This document shows, piece after piece, positions 1 through 9,090 of a stretch of 64,000 nt of DNA; position 1 is the first letter of the stretch; the number at the start of each line of letters is the position of its first letter. The notes under the pieces were generated by a model. It did no database searches, was not told the DNA's origin, and saw only the letters and a program-made list of their open reading frames with translations. Source of the DNA: Micromonospora matsumotoense (GTDB lineage: Bacteria; Actinomycetota; Actinomycetes; Mycobacteriales; Micromonosporaceae); assembly GCF_900091525.1 (NCBI RefSeq), contig NZ_FMCU01000011.1, forward strand, positions 151,219-215,218, given 5' to 3'. Position numbers and translations under genes: made by a program.

Positions 1-140
1 ACCCACCGGACGACCGGTCCGGGAATCCCCGGTTCGTACGATGACGTTCTGCAAGTCAGCCGCCGACGTCATTGAACCGTCGGCGCTCGGATCGACGTCG
101 GTGCGCCGCCGATGTCGTACACACACATCGGGAGACGGCA

Positions 141-1091
141 GTGGACGAGGTCCGCAACCTGATCATCATCGGCTCCGGGCCGGCCGGCTACACGGCGGCG
201 GTCTACGCCGCACGCGCCAACCTGAAGCCACTCGTGATCGAGGGTGTGCAGTCCGGTGGTGCGTTGATGACCACGACCGAGGTGGAGAACTTCCCCGGTT
301 TCGCCGACGGCATCCTCGGCCCCGAGCTGATGGACAACATGCGCAAGCAGGCCGAGCGGTTCGGGGCGGAGTTCCTGACCGACGACGTCACCCGGGTCGA
401 GCTGAAGGACACCGGCGACACCGGCTCCGGCGCGGTGAGCACCGTGTGGGTCGGGCAGACCGCCTACCGGGCCAAGGCCGTCATCCTCTCCACCGGCTCG
501 GCCTGGCGTCCGCTGGGCGTGCCGGGTGAGCAGAAATACCTGGGGCACGGCGTGTCGTCCTGCGCCACCTGTGACGGGTTCTTCTTCCGCAAACAGCACA
601 TCGTGGTGGTCGGCGGCGGTGACTCCGCGATGGAGGAGGCCAGCTTCCTCACCCGGTTCGCCGAGTCGGTCACCATCATCCACCGGCGCGACTCGTTCCG
701 GGCCAGCAAGATCATGGCCGACCGCGCGCTGGGCAACGACAAGATCAAGGTGGAGTGGAACAGCACCGTCGAGGAGGTGCTCGGCGACGACGGCAAGGTG
801 ACCGGCGTCCGGGTCCGCAACGTGCACACCGGCGACGTCAAGGTGCTCGACGTGACCGGTGTCTTCGTGGCGATCGGCCACGACCCGCGCAGTGAGCTCT
901 TCCGCGACCAGGTCGAGCTGGACGACGAGGGTTACGTGAAGGTGCAGGCACCGAGCACCCGGACCACCGTGCCCGGCGTCTTCGCCGCCGGTGACGTGGT
1001 CGACCACACCTACCGGCAGGCGATCACCGCCGCCGGTACGGGCTGCGCCGCCGCCCTCGACGCCGAGCGGTTCATCGCCACCCTGAGCTGA
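141..1091 (+). CDS. trxB: Thioredoxin-disulfide reductase
   Basis: Cytosolic flavoenzyme that uses NADPH to reduce thioredoxin. The 316-residue product opens with the FAD-binding Rossmann motif GSGPAGYTAA, carries the redox pair CATC in the context SSCATCDGFF, has the NADPH-binding motif VVGGGDSAMEE, and ends with the GDVVDHTYRQA segment typical of the family. The GTG start at 141 is chosen because GGAG lies 7-10 bases upstream and the protein then begins just before the FAD motif. An in-frame start at 72 would add a basic, unstructured leader. The gene is followed after 37 bases by trxA, so the two probably form one transcript, as in other actinobacterial origin regions. Confidence 0.97.
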   Translation: MDEVRNLIIIGSGPAGYTAAVYAARANLKPLVIEGVQSGGALMTTTEVENFPGFADGILGPELMDNMRKQAERFGAEFLTDDVTRVELKDTGDTGSGAVSTVWVGQTAYRAKAVILSTGSAWRPLGVPGEQKYLGHGVSSCATCDGFFFRKQHIVVVGGGDSAMEEASFLTRFAESVTIIHRRDSFRASKIMADRALGNDKIKVEWNSTVEEVLGDDGKVTGVRVRNVHTGDVKVLDVTGVFVAIGHDPRSELFRDQVELDDEGYVKVQAPSTRTTVPGVFAAGDVVDHTYRQAITAAGTGCAAALDAERFIATLS

Positions 1092-1128
1092 ACGCTCGCA
1101 ACACAACAAACTGAGGAGGAGGGTCATA

Positions 1129-1452
1129 GTGGGAGCAACGAAGGTCGTCACCGACGCCAGCTTCACCGCCGACGTGCTGAAGTCCGACAAGCCGGTCCTG
1201 GTGGACTTCTGGGCCGAGTGGTGCGGGCCGTGCCGCAAGGTCTCGCCGCTGCTGGAGGAGATCGCGGGCGAGATGGCCGGCCAGGTCACCATCGTCAAGC
1301 TCAACATCGACGAGAACCCGGAGACCGCCCGCGCCTACCGGATCATGTCGGTGCCGACCCTCACCATCTTCAAGAACGGCGAGCCGGTGCAGTCGATCGC
1401 CGGTGCCAAGCCGAAGGGCGAACTGGTCCGGCTGATCGAGTCGGCGCTGTAA
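1129..1452 (+). CDS. trxA: Thioredoxin
   Basis: Small cytosolic dithiol protein that reduces protein disulfides and is recharged by the adjacent TrxB. The 107-residue product is full length for the family and contains the active site WCGPC within DFWAEWCGPCRK, the buried DFWA aspartate, and the cis-proline segment SVPTLTIF. The GTG start at 1129 follows a strong GAGGAGG about 8 bases upstream. It sits 37 bases after trxB, and a strong hairpin directly after the stop suggests transcription of the pair ends there. Confidence 0.97.
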   Translation: MGATKVVTDASFTADVLKSDKPVLVDFWAEWCGPCRKVSPLLEEIAGEMAGQVTIVKLNIDENPETARAYRIMSVPTLTIFKNGEPVQSIAGAKPKGELVRLIESAL

Positions 1453-1464
1453 CACCGGCGTACC

Positions 1465-1502
1465 ACCGGAACCCCGTACCCCACCGGGTGCGGGGTTCCG
1501 GT
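1465..1502 (+). terminator. Rho-independent-like hairpin after trxA
   Basis: Perfect 12-bp inverted repeat (ACCGGAACCCCG at 1465-1476 and its complement at 1491-1502) around a 14-base loop, 12 bases past the trxA stop. There is no T tract, which is usual for actinobacterial terminators. Confidence 0.8.
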
Positions 1503-1638
1503 CGTCCCGGCCGCTGACCTGCGCGAACCGTCGGTCGGACCGCACCGGTCACGGTACGCTCCGTAAGCGCTGGTCCGCCGGACGCACAGCGTGGCCGGCG
1601 TTGAGGTGCCCGGCAGCCAACCTCCGAGGGGGTCCTGC

Positions 1639-2796
1639 GTGCGTCCGATCCGATCCGGTGACCGCGGCCCGGCAGTGACCGAGATCCGTGCGGTCCTGAC
1701 CGGCCTGGACCTCCTCGCCGCCACCCCCGGCGACGAGTTCGACGTCGCCACCGAACGCGCCGTCCGGGCCTTCCAACAGTCCCGTGGGCTCAGCGCCGAC
1801 GGCCGGGTCGGCGCGGAGACCTGGCGGGCCCTGGACGCCGCCCGCTGGCGGCTCGGCGCCCGCACCCTCTACCACGCGGTGCCCGACCCGCTCACCGGTG
1901 AGGACGTCCGGTCCCTGCAGGAACGACTGTTGGAGATGGGGTACGACGTCGGTGGCGCCGACGCCGTCTACGGCGTGCGCACCTCCCGGGCGGTGGCCCA
2001 GTTCCAGCGCGAGGTCGGGCTGAAGCCCGACGGCTCCTGTGGCCCGTACACGATGGGCGCGCTGCGTCGGCTCGGCCGCAAGGTGGTCGGCGGACGCCCC
2101 CAGTGGCTGCGCGAGTCCGACGCGATCCGGCAGTCCGGCCCGACGCTGGTCGGGCGGACCGTGGTCATCGACCCGGGACACGGCGGCACCGACCCCGGCG
2201 TGGTGGTGCCCGACGGGGCGCTGCGCTGGACCGAGGCGGACCTGGTGCACGACCTGGCCAGCCGGCTGGAGGGACGGCTCGCCGCAGCCGGGGTACGGGT
2301 GCAGCTGACCCGTGGTCCCGCGCCCCGGGACTGCCTGCCGGACGTCGACCGGGCGGAGCTGGCGAATTCGCTCGGCGCCGACGTGTTCATCTCACTGCAC
2401 ACCGACGGCCACCCCGGCCCGGCCGCCGACGGGGTCGCCACCTACCACTACGGCACCGACAACGGTGTCACCTCGGCCACCGGGGAACGGCTCGCCGGGC
2501 TGGTGCAGCGGGAGATCGTCGCGCGGACCGGGCTGCGGGACTGCCGTACCCACGCCAAGGCGTGGGACCTGCTGCGGCTGACCAGGATGCCGGCCGTCCG
2601 GGTCGAGGTGGGCTACCTGACCTCCCCACAGGACCGGGCCCGGCTGGTCGACCCCCGGTTCCGGGACCGGGTCGTCGAGGCGATCATGGCCGCCGTGCAG
2701 CGGATGTTCTTCCCGATCGAACGGGACGTGCCGACCGGCTCGATCGACGTGAGCACGCTGCGGGCGGTGGTGGCCGCCGGCGCCGTCCGCGACTGA
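1639..2796 (+). CDS. cwlM: Peptidoglycan-binding N-acetylmuramoyl-L-alanine amidase-fold protein, CwlM-like
   Basis: The 385-residue protein has two N-terminal peptidoglycan-binding helical repeats, seen at AVRAFQQSRGLSADGRVG and AVAQFQREVGLKPDG. A C-terminal Amidase_3 domain follows, starting at VVIDPGHGGTDPG, with ISLHTDGH and VRVEVGYLTS supplying the later metal-site and active-site segments. There is no signal peptide, so it should stay in the cytosol. In mycobacteria the homologue next to trxC (CwlM) is a cytosolic regulator of MurA rather than a secreted hydrolase. Position beside trxA and lack of a signal support the same role here by inference. The GTG at 1639 is chosen because GAGGGGG lies just upstream. 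Confidence 0.88.
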   Translation: MRPIRSGDRGPAVTEIRAVLTGLDLLAATPGDEFDVATERAVRAFQQSRGLSADGRVGAETWRALDAARWRLGARTLYHAVPDPLTGEDVRSLQERLLEMGYDVGGADAVYGVRTSRAVAQFQREVGLKPDGSCGPYTMGALRRLGRKVVGGRPQWLRESDAIRQSGPTLVGRTVVIDPGHGGTDPGVVVPDGALRWTEADLVHDLASRLEGRLAAAGVRVQLTRGPAPRDCLPDVDRAELANSLGADVFISLHTDGHPGPAADGVATYHYGTDNGVTSATGERLAGLVQREIVARTGLRDCRTHAKAWDLLRLTRMPAVRVEVGYLTSPQDRARLVDPRFRDRVVEAIMAAVQRMFFPIERDVPTGSIDVSTLRAVVAAGAVRD

Positions 2797-2799
2797 GCG

Positions 2800-2820
2800 G
2801 TCCCGCCCGACTGGCGGGAC
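2800..2820. terminator. Hairpin between cwlM and the converging GNAT gene
   Basis: An 8-bp perfect stem (GTCCCGCC at 2800-2807 pairing with 2813-2820) with a 5-base loop immediately after the cwlM stop. The neighbouring gene converges, so it may act in both directions. Confidence 0.6.
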
Positions 2821-2847
2821 GGGTCGACCGGTGCGGCGCGGGGTGGT

Positions 2848-3516
2848 TCAGCCGGCGCTGGAGCGGGTCGCCGGGGCGGGGCGGACCGGGCGGAGCAGGC
2901 TCTCCGGGCTCATCGAGCCGAGCAGCTTCTCCAACGCGTACTCGACGTCGGACTTCCAGCTCAGCGCGGTGCGCAGCTCCAACCGCAGGCGTGGGTAACG
3001 GGGATGCGGACGGACCGTCTTGAAGCCCACCGAGAGGAAGAAGTCGGTCGGGGCGACGCAGGCCCGGACGGTGTCGTCCGGCTCGTCACCGAACTTCGCG
3101 TCACCGAACGCCTCGATCGCCTTGATCCCCCGCTTGGTCAGATCCCGGGCGACGCCCTGCACCAGCATCCGGCCCAGCCCGCCGCCGGCGAAGGCGGGCA
3201 CCACGCTGGCGGTCATCAGCAACGCGGCGTCCGCCGAGACCGGCGAGGTCGGAAAGGCCATCGAACGGGGCACGTAGGCCGGCGGCGCGTACAGCACGAA
3301 ACCGGCGGGCATCCCGTCGACGTACGCCAACTTGCCGCAGGAACCCCACTCCAGCAGTGTCTGGGAGACCCACGCCTCCTTCTCCAGCCCCGGGTCACCG
3401 TTGGCACAGGCCCGCTCGGCGGAGACCGGGTCCAACTCCCAGTAGACGCACTGCCGGCACGGGCGAGGCAGGTCCTCCAGGGTGTCGAGGGTCAGACTGA
3501 CCAGACGTCGCGACAT
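2848..3516 (-). CDS. GNAT-family N-acetyltransferase
   Basis: A 222-residue protein with a GNAT core: the substrate-side strands around AGFVLYAPPAYVPRS, the acetyl-CoA pyrophosphate loop in FAGGGLGRMLVQGVA (the G-x-G-x-G/A motif), and the final strand FFLSVGFKTVRPHP. An N-terminal CRQCVYWEL segment carries two closely spaced cysteines, which is unusual for the superfamily and could bind a metal. The start at 3516 is chosen over upstream in-frame codons because the family-like sequence begins at MSRRLVSLTL. The gene is regularly found in this slot near the origin of actinobacteria, diverging from the aminotransferase. The substrate is unknown. Confidence 0.85.
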   Translation of the reverse strand: MSRRLVSLTLDTLEDLPRPCRQCVYWELDPVSAERACANGDPGLEKEAWVSQTLLEWGSCGKLAYVDGMPAGFVLYAPPAYVPRSMAFPTSPVSADAALLMTASVVPAFAGGGLGRMLVQGVARDLTKRGIKAIEAFGDAKFGDEPDDTVRACVAPTDFFLSVGFKTVRPHPRYPRLRLELRTALSWKSDVEYALEKLLGSMSPESLLRPVRPAPATRSSAG

Positions 3517-3814
3517 CAGCGCATCCCCACACTCAGGCTCGGAGGCGAGACCAGCCCACAGCGGCAGCAGCACCGGCTGCATCCCCGACGAGCGATCGTA
3601 CGCCGACTGCCGACCGTACGGGAGGGGACGCGCGAATCGCCACCCGGGCCGGGGGACGGACGTCCGGGATGTGGACGGGGGCCACATCGTGACCGACGAC
3701 CGGCCCGGCGGGGACTACGATCGACCGACCGGCGTCCCCGCGCCGCCATGGTCGTCGGCACCGCGGGTACCCCAGCGGGCGGGAGCCCGACCGACACCCG
3801 ATCGAGGTGATGTC

Positions 3815-5122
3815 ATGACCGGCACGACGCTCGACGACTACACCGACCGGTACGCCCGGCGGGTCCGGGGCATGACCGCCTCGGAGATCCGGGCCCTCTT
3901 CGCGGTGGCCAGCCGGCCGGAGGTCGTCTCGCTCGCCGGTGGTGCACCATACATCGCCGCGTTGCCGCTCGACGCGGTCGGCGAGATGCTCGGCAAGCTC
4001 GGCAGCGAGCACGGCGTCACCACCCTCCAGTACGGCATCGGCCAGGGCACCCTGGAGCTGCGCGAACGGATCTGCGAGGTGATGGCGCTCTCCGGCATCG
4101 ACGCGTCCTGCGGCGCCTCCCCGGACGACGTGGTGGTCACCGTCGGCGGGCAGCAGGCGCTCGACCTGGTGGCCCGGCTCTTTCTCGACCCGGGTGACGT
4201 GGTGCTCGCCGAGGGCCCGACCTACGTCGGCGCACTCGGGGTGTTCCAGGCCGCCCAGGCGCAGGTCGTGCACGTGCCGATGGACGACGACGGGCTGATC
4301 CCGGAGGCCCTGGAGGTAGCGATCGCCGATCTCGCCCGCACCGGCCGGCGGGTGAAGTTCCTCTACACCATCCCCACCTACCAGAACCCGGCCGGCGTGA
4401 CGCTGAGCGAGGAACGGCGGGAACGGGTGCTCGACATCTGCGAGCGGGCCGGCCTGCTGGTGGTCGAGGACGATCCGTACGGTCAGCTGGGTTTCGAGGG
4501 CGAGGCGCCCCGGCCGCTGCGGGCCCGCCGCCGCGACGGGGTGTTCTACCTGAGCACCTTCTCCAAGACCTTCGCCCCCGGGCTGCGGGTGGGTTGGATC
4601 CTCGCCCCGCACGCGGTACGCGACAAGCTGGTCATCGCCAGCGAGGCGCAGATCCTCTGCCCCAGCGGCTTCGCGCAGGCCGCCGTCACGACGTACCTGT
4701 CGACGATGCCGTGGCGCGAGCAGCTCAAGATCTACCGGGAGGTCTACCGGGAGCGGCGTGACGCGCTGCTCGGCGCGCTGCACGACCTGATGCCCGAGGG
4801 CACCACCTGGACCAGGCCCACCGGTGGGCTCTTCGTCTGGGCCAGCCTGCCCGACGGGCTGGACGCCAAGGCGATGATGCCGCGTGCCATCGCCGCCCGG
4901 GTCGCCTACGTGCCGGGCACCGGTTTCTATGCCGACGGCACCGGCACCGGCAACATGCGGCTCAACTTCTCCTTCCCCACCCCGGAGCGGATCCGGGAGG
5001 GCGTACGCCGGCTGGCCCGGGTCATGGAGCAGGACCTCGCCATGCGTCAGGTCTTCGGCACCGTCGGCCCGACCGGTAGCCGACGGGGTGGCGCGGACGC
5101 CCCCGGCCCTGACTTGGCATGA
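3815..5122 (+). CDS. PLP-dependent aminotransferase, class I/II (2-aminoadipate/MocR-core type)
   Basis: A 435-residue fold-type I aminotransferase. The Schiff-base lysine lies in STFSKTFAPGLRVGW; YTIPTYQNPAGVTLS and VVEDDPYGQLGF supply the Asn and Asp/Tyr that hold the cofactor. LRYGIGQG-like LQYGIGQGTLELRERI is typical of the LysN/2-aminoadipate aminotransferase group. No N-terminal GntR domain is present. The ATG at 3815 has GAGGTGA upstream; the frame stays open further upstream but that part overlaps the divergent GNAT gene and is low-complexity. The amino-acid specificity cannot be read from the sequence. Only 7 bases separate it from the following ATP-grasp gene, so the two are probably cotranscribed. 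Confidence 0.9.
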   Translation: MTGTTLDDYTDRYARRVRGMTASEIRALFAVASRPEVVSLAGGAPYIAALPLDAVGEMLGKLGSEHGVTTLQYGIGQGTLELRERICEVMALSGIDASCGASPDDVVVTVGGQQALDLVARLFLDPGDVVLAEGPTYVGALGVFQAAQAQVVHVPMDDDGLIPEALEVAIADLARTGRRVKFLYTIPTYQNPAGVTLSEERRERVLDICERAGLLVVEDDPYGQLGFEGEAPRPLRARRRDGVFYLSTFSKTFAPGLRVGWILAPHAVRDKLVIASEAQILCPSGFAQAAVTTYLSTMPWREQLKIYREVYRERRDALLGALHDLMPEGTTWTRPTGGLFVWASLPDGLDAKAMMPRAIAARVAYVPGTGFYADGTGTGNMRLNFSFPTPERIREGVRRLARVMEQDLAMRQVFGTVGPTGSRRGGADAPGPDLA

Positions 5123-5129
5123 TTCCCGC

Positions 5130-6155
5130 ATGGCTGCCATCCCCGCCGAGCGCTCCCTCGTGACCGATTCCGCCGCCGCAACTCCTGCGGCCACCGGCTC
5201 TGCCGCCACCGAGCTGCACGTCCTGGTGCTGGCCGGCGGCCTGTCGTACGAGCGGGACGTCTCCCTGCGGTCCGGCCGGCGGGTCCTCGACGCGCTGCGC
5301 AGCGCCGGGGTGGAGGCGGAGCTGCGGGACGCCGACGTGGCGTTGCTGCCCGCGCTGGCCGCCGACCCGCCGGACGCCGTGGTGATCGCCCTGCACGGCG
5401 CCACCGGCGAGGACGGCTCGCTGCGCGGGGTGCTCGACCTGTGCGACGTCCCCTACGTCGGCTGCGACGCGCGGGCCGCCCGCCTCGCCTGGGACAAGCC
5501 GTCGGCCAAGGCGGTGCTACGGGAGAACGGCATCCCCACCCCCGACTGGGTGGCCCTGCCGCACGACCGGTTCTCCGAGCTGGGCGCGGTGGCGGTGCTC
5601 GACCGGATCGTGCAGCGGTTGGGGTTGCCGCTGATGGTCAAGCCGACGCAGGGCGGCTCGGGCCTCGGCGCCGCCGTGGTGCGGGATGCCGCCGCACTGC
5701 CGGCCGCCATGGTCGGTTGCTTCGCGTACGACTCGACGGCGCTGGTCGAGCGGTACGTGGCCGGGATGGACGTGGCGGTGTCGGTGCTCGACCTGGGCGA
5801 CGGGCCGCAGGCGCTGCCGCCGGTGGAGATCGTGCCCCGCAACGGCGTGTACGACTACGCGGCCCGGTACACCGCCGGCCGGACCACCTGGCACGCGCCG
5901 GCCCGCCTCGACCCGGCCGTGGCCGGTGCGGTGGCCGAGGTGGCGTTGGCCGCCCACAGCGCGCTCGGGCTGCGCGACCTCTCCCGCGTCGACCTGATCG
6001 TCGACGGGGACGGCCGACCCCACGTGCTGGAGGTCAACGTGTCGCCCGGCATGACGGAGACGTCGCTGCTGCCGTTGGCGATCCAGGCTGCCGGGCTGGA
6101 CTTCGGTCAGGTCCTCGGCACTCTGGTCGGCCAGGCCGCAGCCCGCCGCTCCTGA
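5130..6155 (+). CDS. D-alanine--D-alanine ligase family ATP-grasp protein
   Basis: ATP-grasp ligase of 341 residues. The N-terminal domain begins at LHVLVLAGGLSYERDVSLRS and contains the Ddl-type segment ALHGATGEDGSLRG. The ATP-binding strand VKPTQGGSGLGAAVV and the metal/substrate segment EVNVSPGMTETSLLP follow (compare EVNTLPGFT in Ddl). Cell-wall D-Ala-D-Ala synthesis is the nearest known activity, but the SPGMT variant and the location outside a mur cluster mean this may be a paralogue with another amino-acid substrate. The start at 5130 lies 7 bases after the aminotransferase stop. Confidence 0.85.
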   Translation: MAAIPAERSLVTDSAAATPAATGSAATELHVLVLAGGLSYERDVSLRSGRRVLDALRSAGVEAELRDADVALLPALAADPPDAVVIALHGATGEDGSLRGVLDLCDVPYVGCDARAARLAWDKPSAKAVLRENGIPTPDWVALPHDRFSELGAVAVLDRIVQRLGLPLMVKPTQGGSGLGAAVVRDAAALPAAMVGCFAYDSTALVERYVAGMDVAVSVLDLGDGPQALPPVEIVPRNGVYDYAARYTAGRTTWHAPARLDPAVAGAVAEVALAAHSALGLRDLSRVDLIVDGDGRPHVLEVNVSPGMTETSLLPLAIQAAGLDFGQVLGTLVGQAAARRS

Positions 6156-6319
6156 TCCCTACGCACCACGTCTCCCTCGACCGGTCCGCCCGGCTCGATG
6201 CCCCGGCTTCCTTCCGGGACGGGTCGGTGCCGGCGCTTTTCCGCCCGGACAGGTGCTGCTGCTTCTGCCAGCTTGGTCGCCCGGAGCGAGCCGTGCTGGC
6301 TCGCACGGGGCGGCCCCCG

Positions 6320-7444
6320 TCAGCGCCGGTCGGGCTCCGACGCGACAGTTCCTTGGTCTCCGTCGTCGGTGCCCGCCCGGTTGTCGGCGCCGGCCGGGCC
6401 GTTGGCCCCGGTGCCCTCGGCATCCGCCCCCGCTTCGATGTCGCCGCTTCCCGACCCGGTGCCGGTCCGGTCGGACCTGTTGCCATCTGGGTCAGTCCCC
6501 GCGTCCGCGTCGGCGTTGGCCGTGCTGGCCGCGACCCCCGAATCGGTCCGGGCCGCCGCGTTGGTCCGGGGCGAGGCGGGTGCGGCGACGCTGTCGTTCT
6601 CGTCAGCACCGGCGGCACCGGTCCCGTTGATCCCGTCGTGCGGGGTGCCGTGGGATCCGAGGTCGAAGGAAGCACTGCCGGGCGCGTCGGGCGCGGCACC
6701 CTCCTCCGGCGCGATCCCGGTCGAGTGCTCCGCTGACGCGGTCTCGGTCTCCTCTGGTGCCGGCGGAGGAATTTCTTCCTCCGCCTCGATCACGGAGACG
6801 GCGTCCTCGGCCGCCGCCGCAGCGGCCTCGGCCGACGACTGCGCGGCGATGCTGGAGGGCGTCTGCCACTGAATGCGGGGCGGCTCGGCGAGGGGACGTC
6901 CACCGAACTCGGCCAGCCAGGCCGCGACGTGCGCCAGGTTTTCCCGCCACTGGGATTCGGAGATGGGCGGCAGGATCGAGTCCCAGAGCGACAGGAACGT
7001 GCCGCGCAACTGGAGCCGGCCGTACGGACGAGCCAGAAACCACATGTGCAGGTGGGCGGACCCGTCGCCCCATCGGTTCACATGCACCCGGGCGACGCCG
7101 TCCAGCGAGCGGATGGCGCGTTCCAGGCGAACGGTCATCACCCCGAGTTCGGCAGCGAGCAGGTTGGGCAGGTCGCCCAGGTCGAGATGCGACCGCGATT
7201 CAAGGATCAGCACCATCGGCAGGCCGGTGGGTCGGTCCATGGCCCGCACCCGCCAACGCTCACCGACCCAGATGTACGCATCGTCGGGCGCGTTGCAGGC
7301 GATGCACTCCCGCAGTCCTTCGCCCTTGCGGGGAGGTTCGACCGCCACCGGTTCGTCGAGATGCTTGACGCGCAGCTCGCCTTCGAAGGGGAACGACGGC
7401 CACTGGGTGAAGTCCGGAACTGAGGAGGGAGGGGTGTCGTGCAC
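6320..7444 (-). CDS. HIT-like domain protein with a long acidic tail
   Basis: The N-terminal ~210 residues form a HIT/GalT-like domain: a CIACNAPDD cysteine pair that may hold zinc, and HVNRWGDGSAHLHMWFLARP containing the H-x-H-x-x-F histidine motif. The remaining ~160 residues are Ala, Asp, Glu, Gly and Thr rich, without hydrophobic core, and look disordered. Two GTG codons are possible starts, 7444 and 7471; 7444 is preferred because AGGG lies about 9 bases upstream, but this is uncertain. The gene points away from parB and its 5' end abuts the parS/DnaA-box region. The HIT fold suggests nucleotide binding; no substrate can be named. Confidence 0.75.
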   Translation of the reverse strand: MHDTPPSSVPDFTQWPSFPFEGELRVKHLDEPVAVEPPRKGEGLRECIACNAPDDAYIWVGERWRVRAMDRPTGLPMVLILESRSHLDLGDLPNLLAAELGVMTVRLERAIRSLDGVARVHVNRWGDGSAHLHMWFLARPYGRLQLRGTFLSLWDSILPPISESQWRENLAHVAAWLAEFGGRPLAEPPRIQWQTPSSIAAQSSAEAAAAAAEDAVSVIEAEEEIPPPAPEETETASAEHSTGIAPEEGAAPDAPGSASFDLGSHGTPHDGINGTGAAGADENDSVAAPASPRTNAAARTDSGVAASTANADADAGTDPDGNRSDRTGTGSGSGDIEAGADAEGTGANGPAGADNRAGTDDGDQGTVASEPDRR

Positions 7445-7562
7445 GACGCTGACCCTAACCGAGACCGGCACCGCTGTCCCTACCCCGAACGCCGCTGATC
7501 ATGACGGGAATTCGGCCGATCGGGGTGGCTGACATCCGCGCACAGAGGGGGCGGGAAGATAG

Positions 7563-7705
7563 TTGTCCACAGGCTGATGAGATCACCACCACACCCCGTC
7601 ATCCACAGGCTGGGGAGGGCTCTGACGCGCTGTTTCACGTGAAACGGGTCCTGCCTGTGGAAAACTTCTGTGGATAACTTTGGTGCTCGTCCACAGCACT
7701 GTTCA
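7563..7705. promoter_or_regulatory. DnaA-box-like cluster next to parS
   Basis: Within 143 bases there are TTGTCCACA (7563-7571, the actinobacterial consensus), TCATCCACA (7599-7607), TGTGGAAAA (7656-7664), TGTGGATAA (7669-7677, the TTATCCACA box in reverse) and TCGTCCACA (7687-7695). A perfect parS lies in the middle at 7632. The density resembles oriC, although this is 9 kb from the dnaA-dnaN gap. Confidence 0.6.
7632..7645. promoter_or_regulatory. parS: parS site (perfect)
   Basis: Exact copy of the 14-bp palindrome GTTTCACGTGAAAC, the ParB loading site in bacteria with chromosomal ParABS. Confidence 0.95.
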
Positions 7706-8009
7706 CAGGGACAACGGGCCCGATTCTCTCAACGACCGAGGGGCTCCTCCGGCTGTCGGGAGGCCGGGACTTTTCCCTCGGAGCCCCGGTCTACACGAGC
7801 CGCCGTGAGGCCGGCGCGGCCCGTCCGCCCTGGCTGGATTCAAGAACCGCCAAGCTCGGCGGGCCACCCGCTGGGGGGCCTTCGTCGCTACCGCGGCCGC
7901 TGCCCACCAGGAGAACTGGCGCGGGTACTTGCTCAACGCGGACGCGGACGCCGGTGCTACGAGGTCGCTCGCGCGGCCTGGTTCCACGAGGTCGCTTTGA
8001 GTGCGCCTG

Positions 8010-8023
8010 GTTTCACGTGGAAC
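8010..8023. promoter_or_regulatory. parS: parS-like site (one mismatch)
   Basis: GTTTCACGTGGAAC differs from the parS palindrome at one base and lies 67 bp from a perfect copy, start to start. Confidence 0.7.
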
Positions 8024-8076
8024 CAGGGACTCCACCCGCCTACATGTCGTGAGGTTCCGCCTGGCGGGTGGCGCGG

Positions 8077-8090
8077 GTTTCACGTGAAAC
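8077..8090. promoter_or_regulatory. parS: parS site (perfect)
   Basis: Exact GTTTCACGTGAAAC palindrome. Confidence 0.95.
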
Positions 8091-8520
8091 CGTCGAGTAG
8101 ACCGGCTGCTCGGCTGGCCGTGTGGCACGGGCACCGACTGGGGATGGACGAGGGCTTCTTTGGCCAGCAACCCGATGCCAACCTGCCGCCGAGACCTTGG
8201 CTCCGATGGCGGAGTCCCACTTTGAGCGGGTCCAGATCCTGAGCACCGCCATGCAGAGATGTCTGAACTTGGCCCGGCCGGCGTTGGCCCGGCCGGCGTT
8301 GTTCACGATGGTCGGGGTGCTGGCGGTGGATGTCGTGGCGAATCTGCTGTCGGCCCGGTACCGCGCGGTCGCGGCCCGTCATTCTCCCGCCTGCCCGACC
8401 CTCGGCCGCCGCTCCTTTGCACCGGTCTCCCCGGGGTCCTCGCCGACAAGCGACCACGTGGCGGGGAGCGTGGCGGTGGCGGCGCAGGGGCCTTGGTCCG
8501 GACGAGCGAGACCGGGTCCC

Positions 8521-8534
8521 GTTCCACGTGAAAC
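8521..8534. promoter_or_regulatory. parS: parS-like site (one mismatch)
   Basis: GTTCCACGTGAAAC, one change from the palindrome. Confidence 0.7.
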
Positions 8535-8976
8535 ATGGCCGCATGTGGCGCGTGGGACTTGCCGTGCTGGCAGCGGTGGCCCATGCAGCCCTCGGCCGGG
8601 GGGATCGGCACCGCCGTAGCAGAGCGCCGCGATCTTCCCAGACCAGCCGCTACCGATATCCGCTTCCCGAGGCCCCCAAGGGCGAGGTGGCCTTCGTCGC
8701 GTAGGCCGCCCGGCTTGCTACCCCACTCCAGGGGGCCTCAGAGCGACTGAGCAGTCACCGGAACCTATTGGGCACCACCGGTGCGGGGTGCAACTCTCCG
8801 AGCGATCTACGGCGACGTAAGCGGCGGTGCGGGATCATCGAGAGGCGGGCCCAGTCCTCCGGAGATGAGCTCGACCGCTCAGCTCTCCCTGACGTCCCAG
8901 GTTTGGGCACGGCCTGCCCACCCGGCCGGGGCATATTCATTGCTGCGGTTCGCGCCGTAACCGTGCCCTGCCGTGC

Positions 8977-9090
8977 GTGCCGCAGTCGTGCCGCGCTGCG
9001 CCGTGCCGCAGTCGTGCCGCGCTGCGCCGTGCCGCAGCCGTGCTGCGCCATGCCGTGCGTGCCGCAGCCGTGCCGTGCCGTGCCCGGAAC
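8977..9090. repeat. 26-bp minisatellite
   Basis: Tandem units beginning GTGCCGCAG: 8977-9002 and 9003-9028 are identical, 9029-9054 has a few changes, and a partial, more diverged unit follows to about 9090. It lies in the non-coding parS region. Confidence 0.85.

Noticed and set aside
3482..3814. Upstream extension of the aminotransferase as a fused domain
   Set aside because: Arg/Pro/Gly-rich, antisense to the GNAT gene start, and the internal ATG has a good ribosome binding site.
8122..8704. Overlapping open frames in the parS region that include short hydrophobic stretches
   Set aside because: No ribosome binding site, no recognisable domain, and FHVK/VSRET/VPRET peptides that only reflect parS in the frame.
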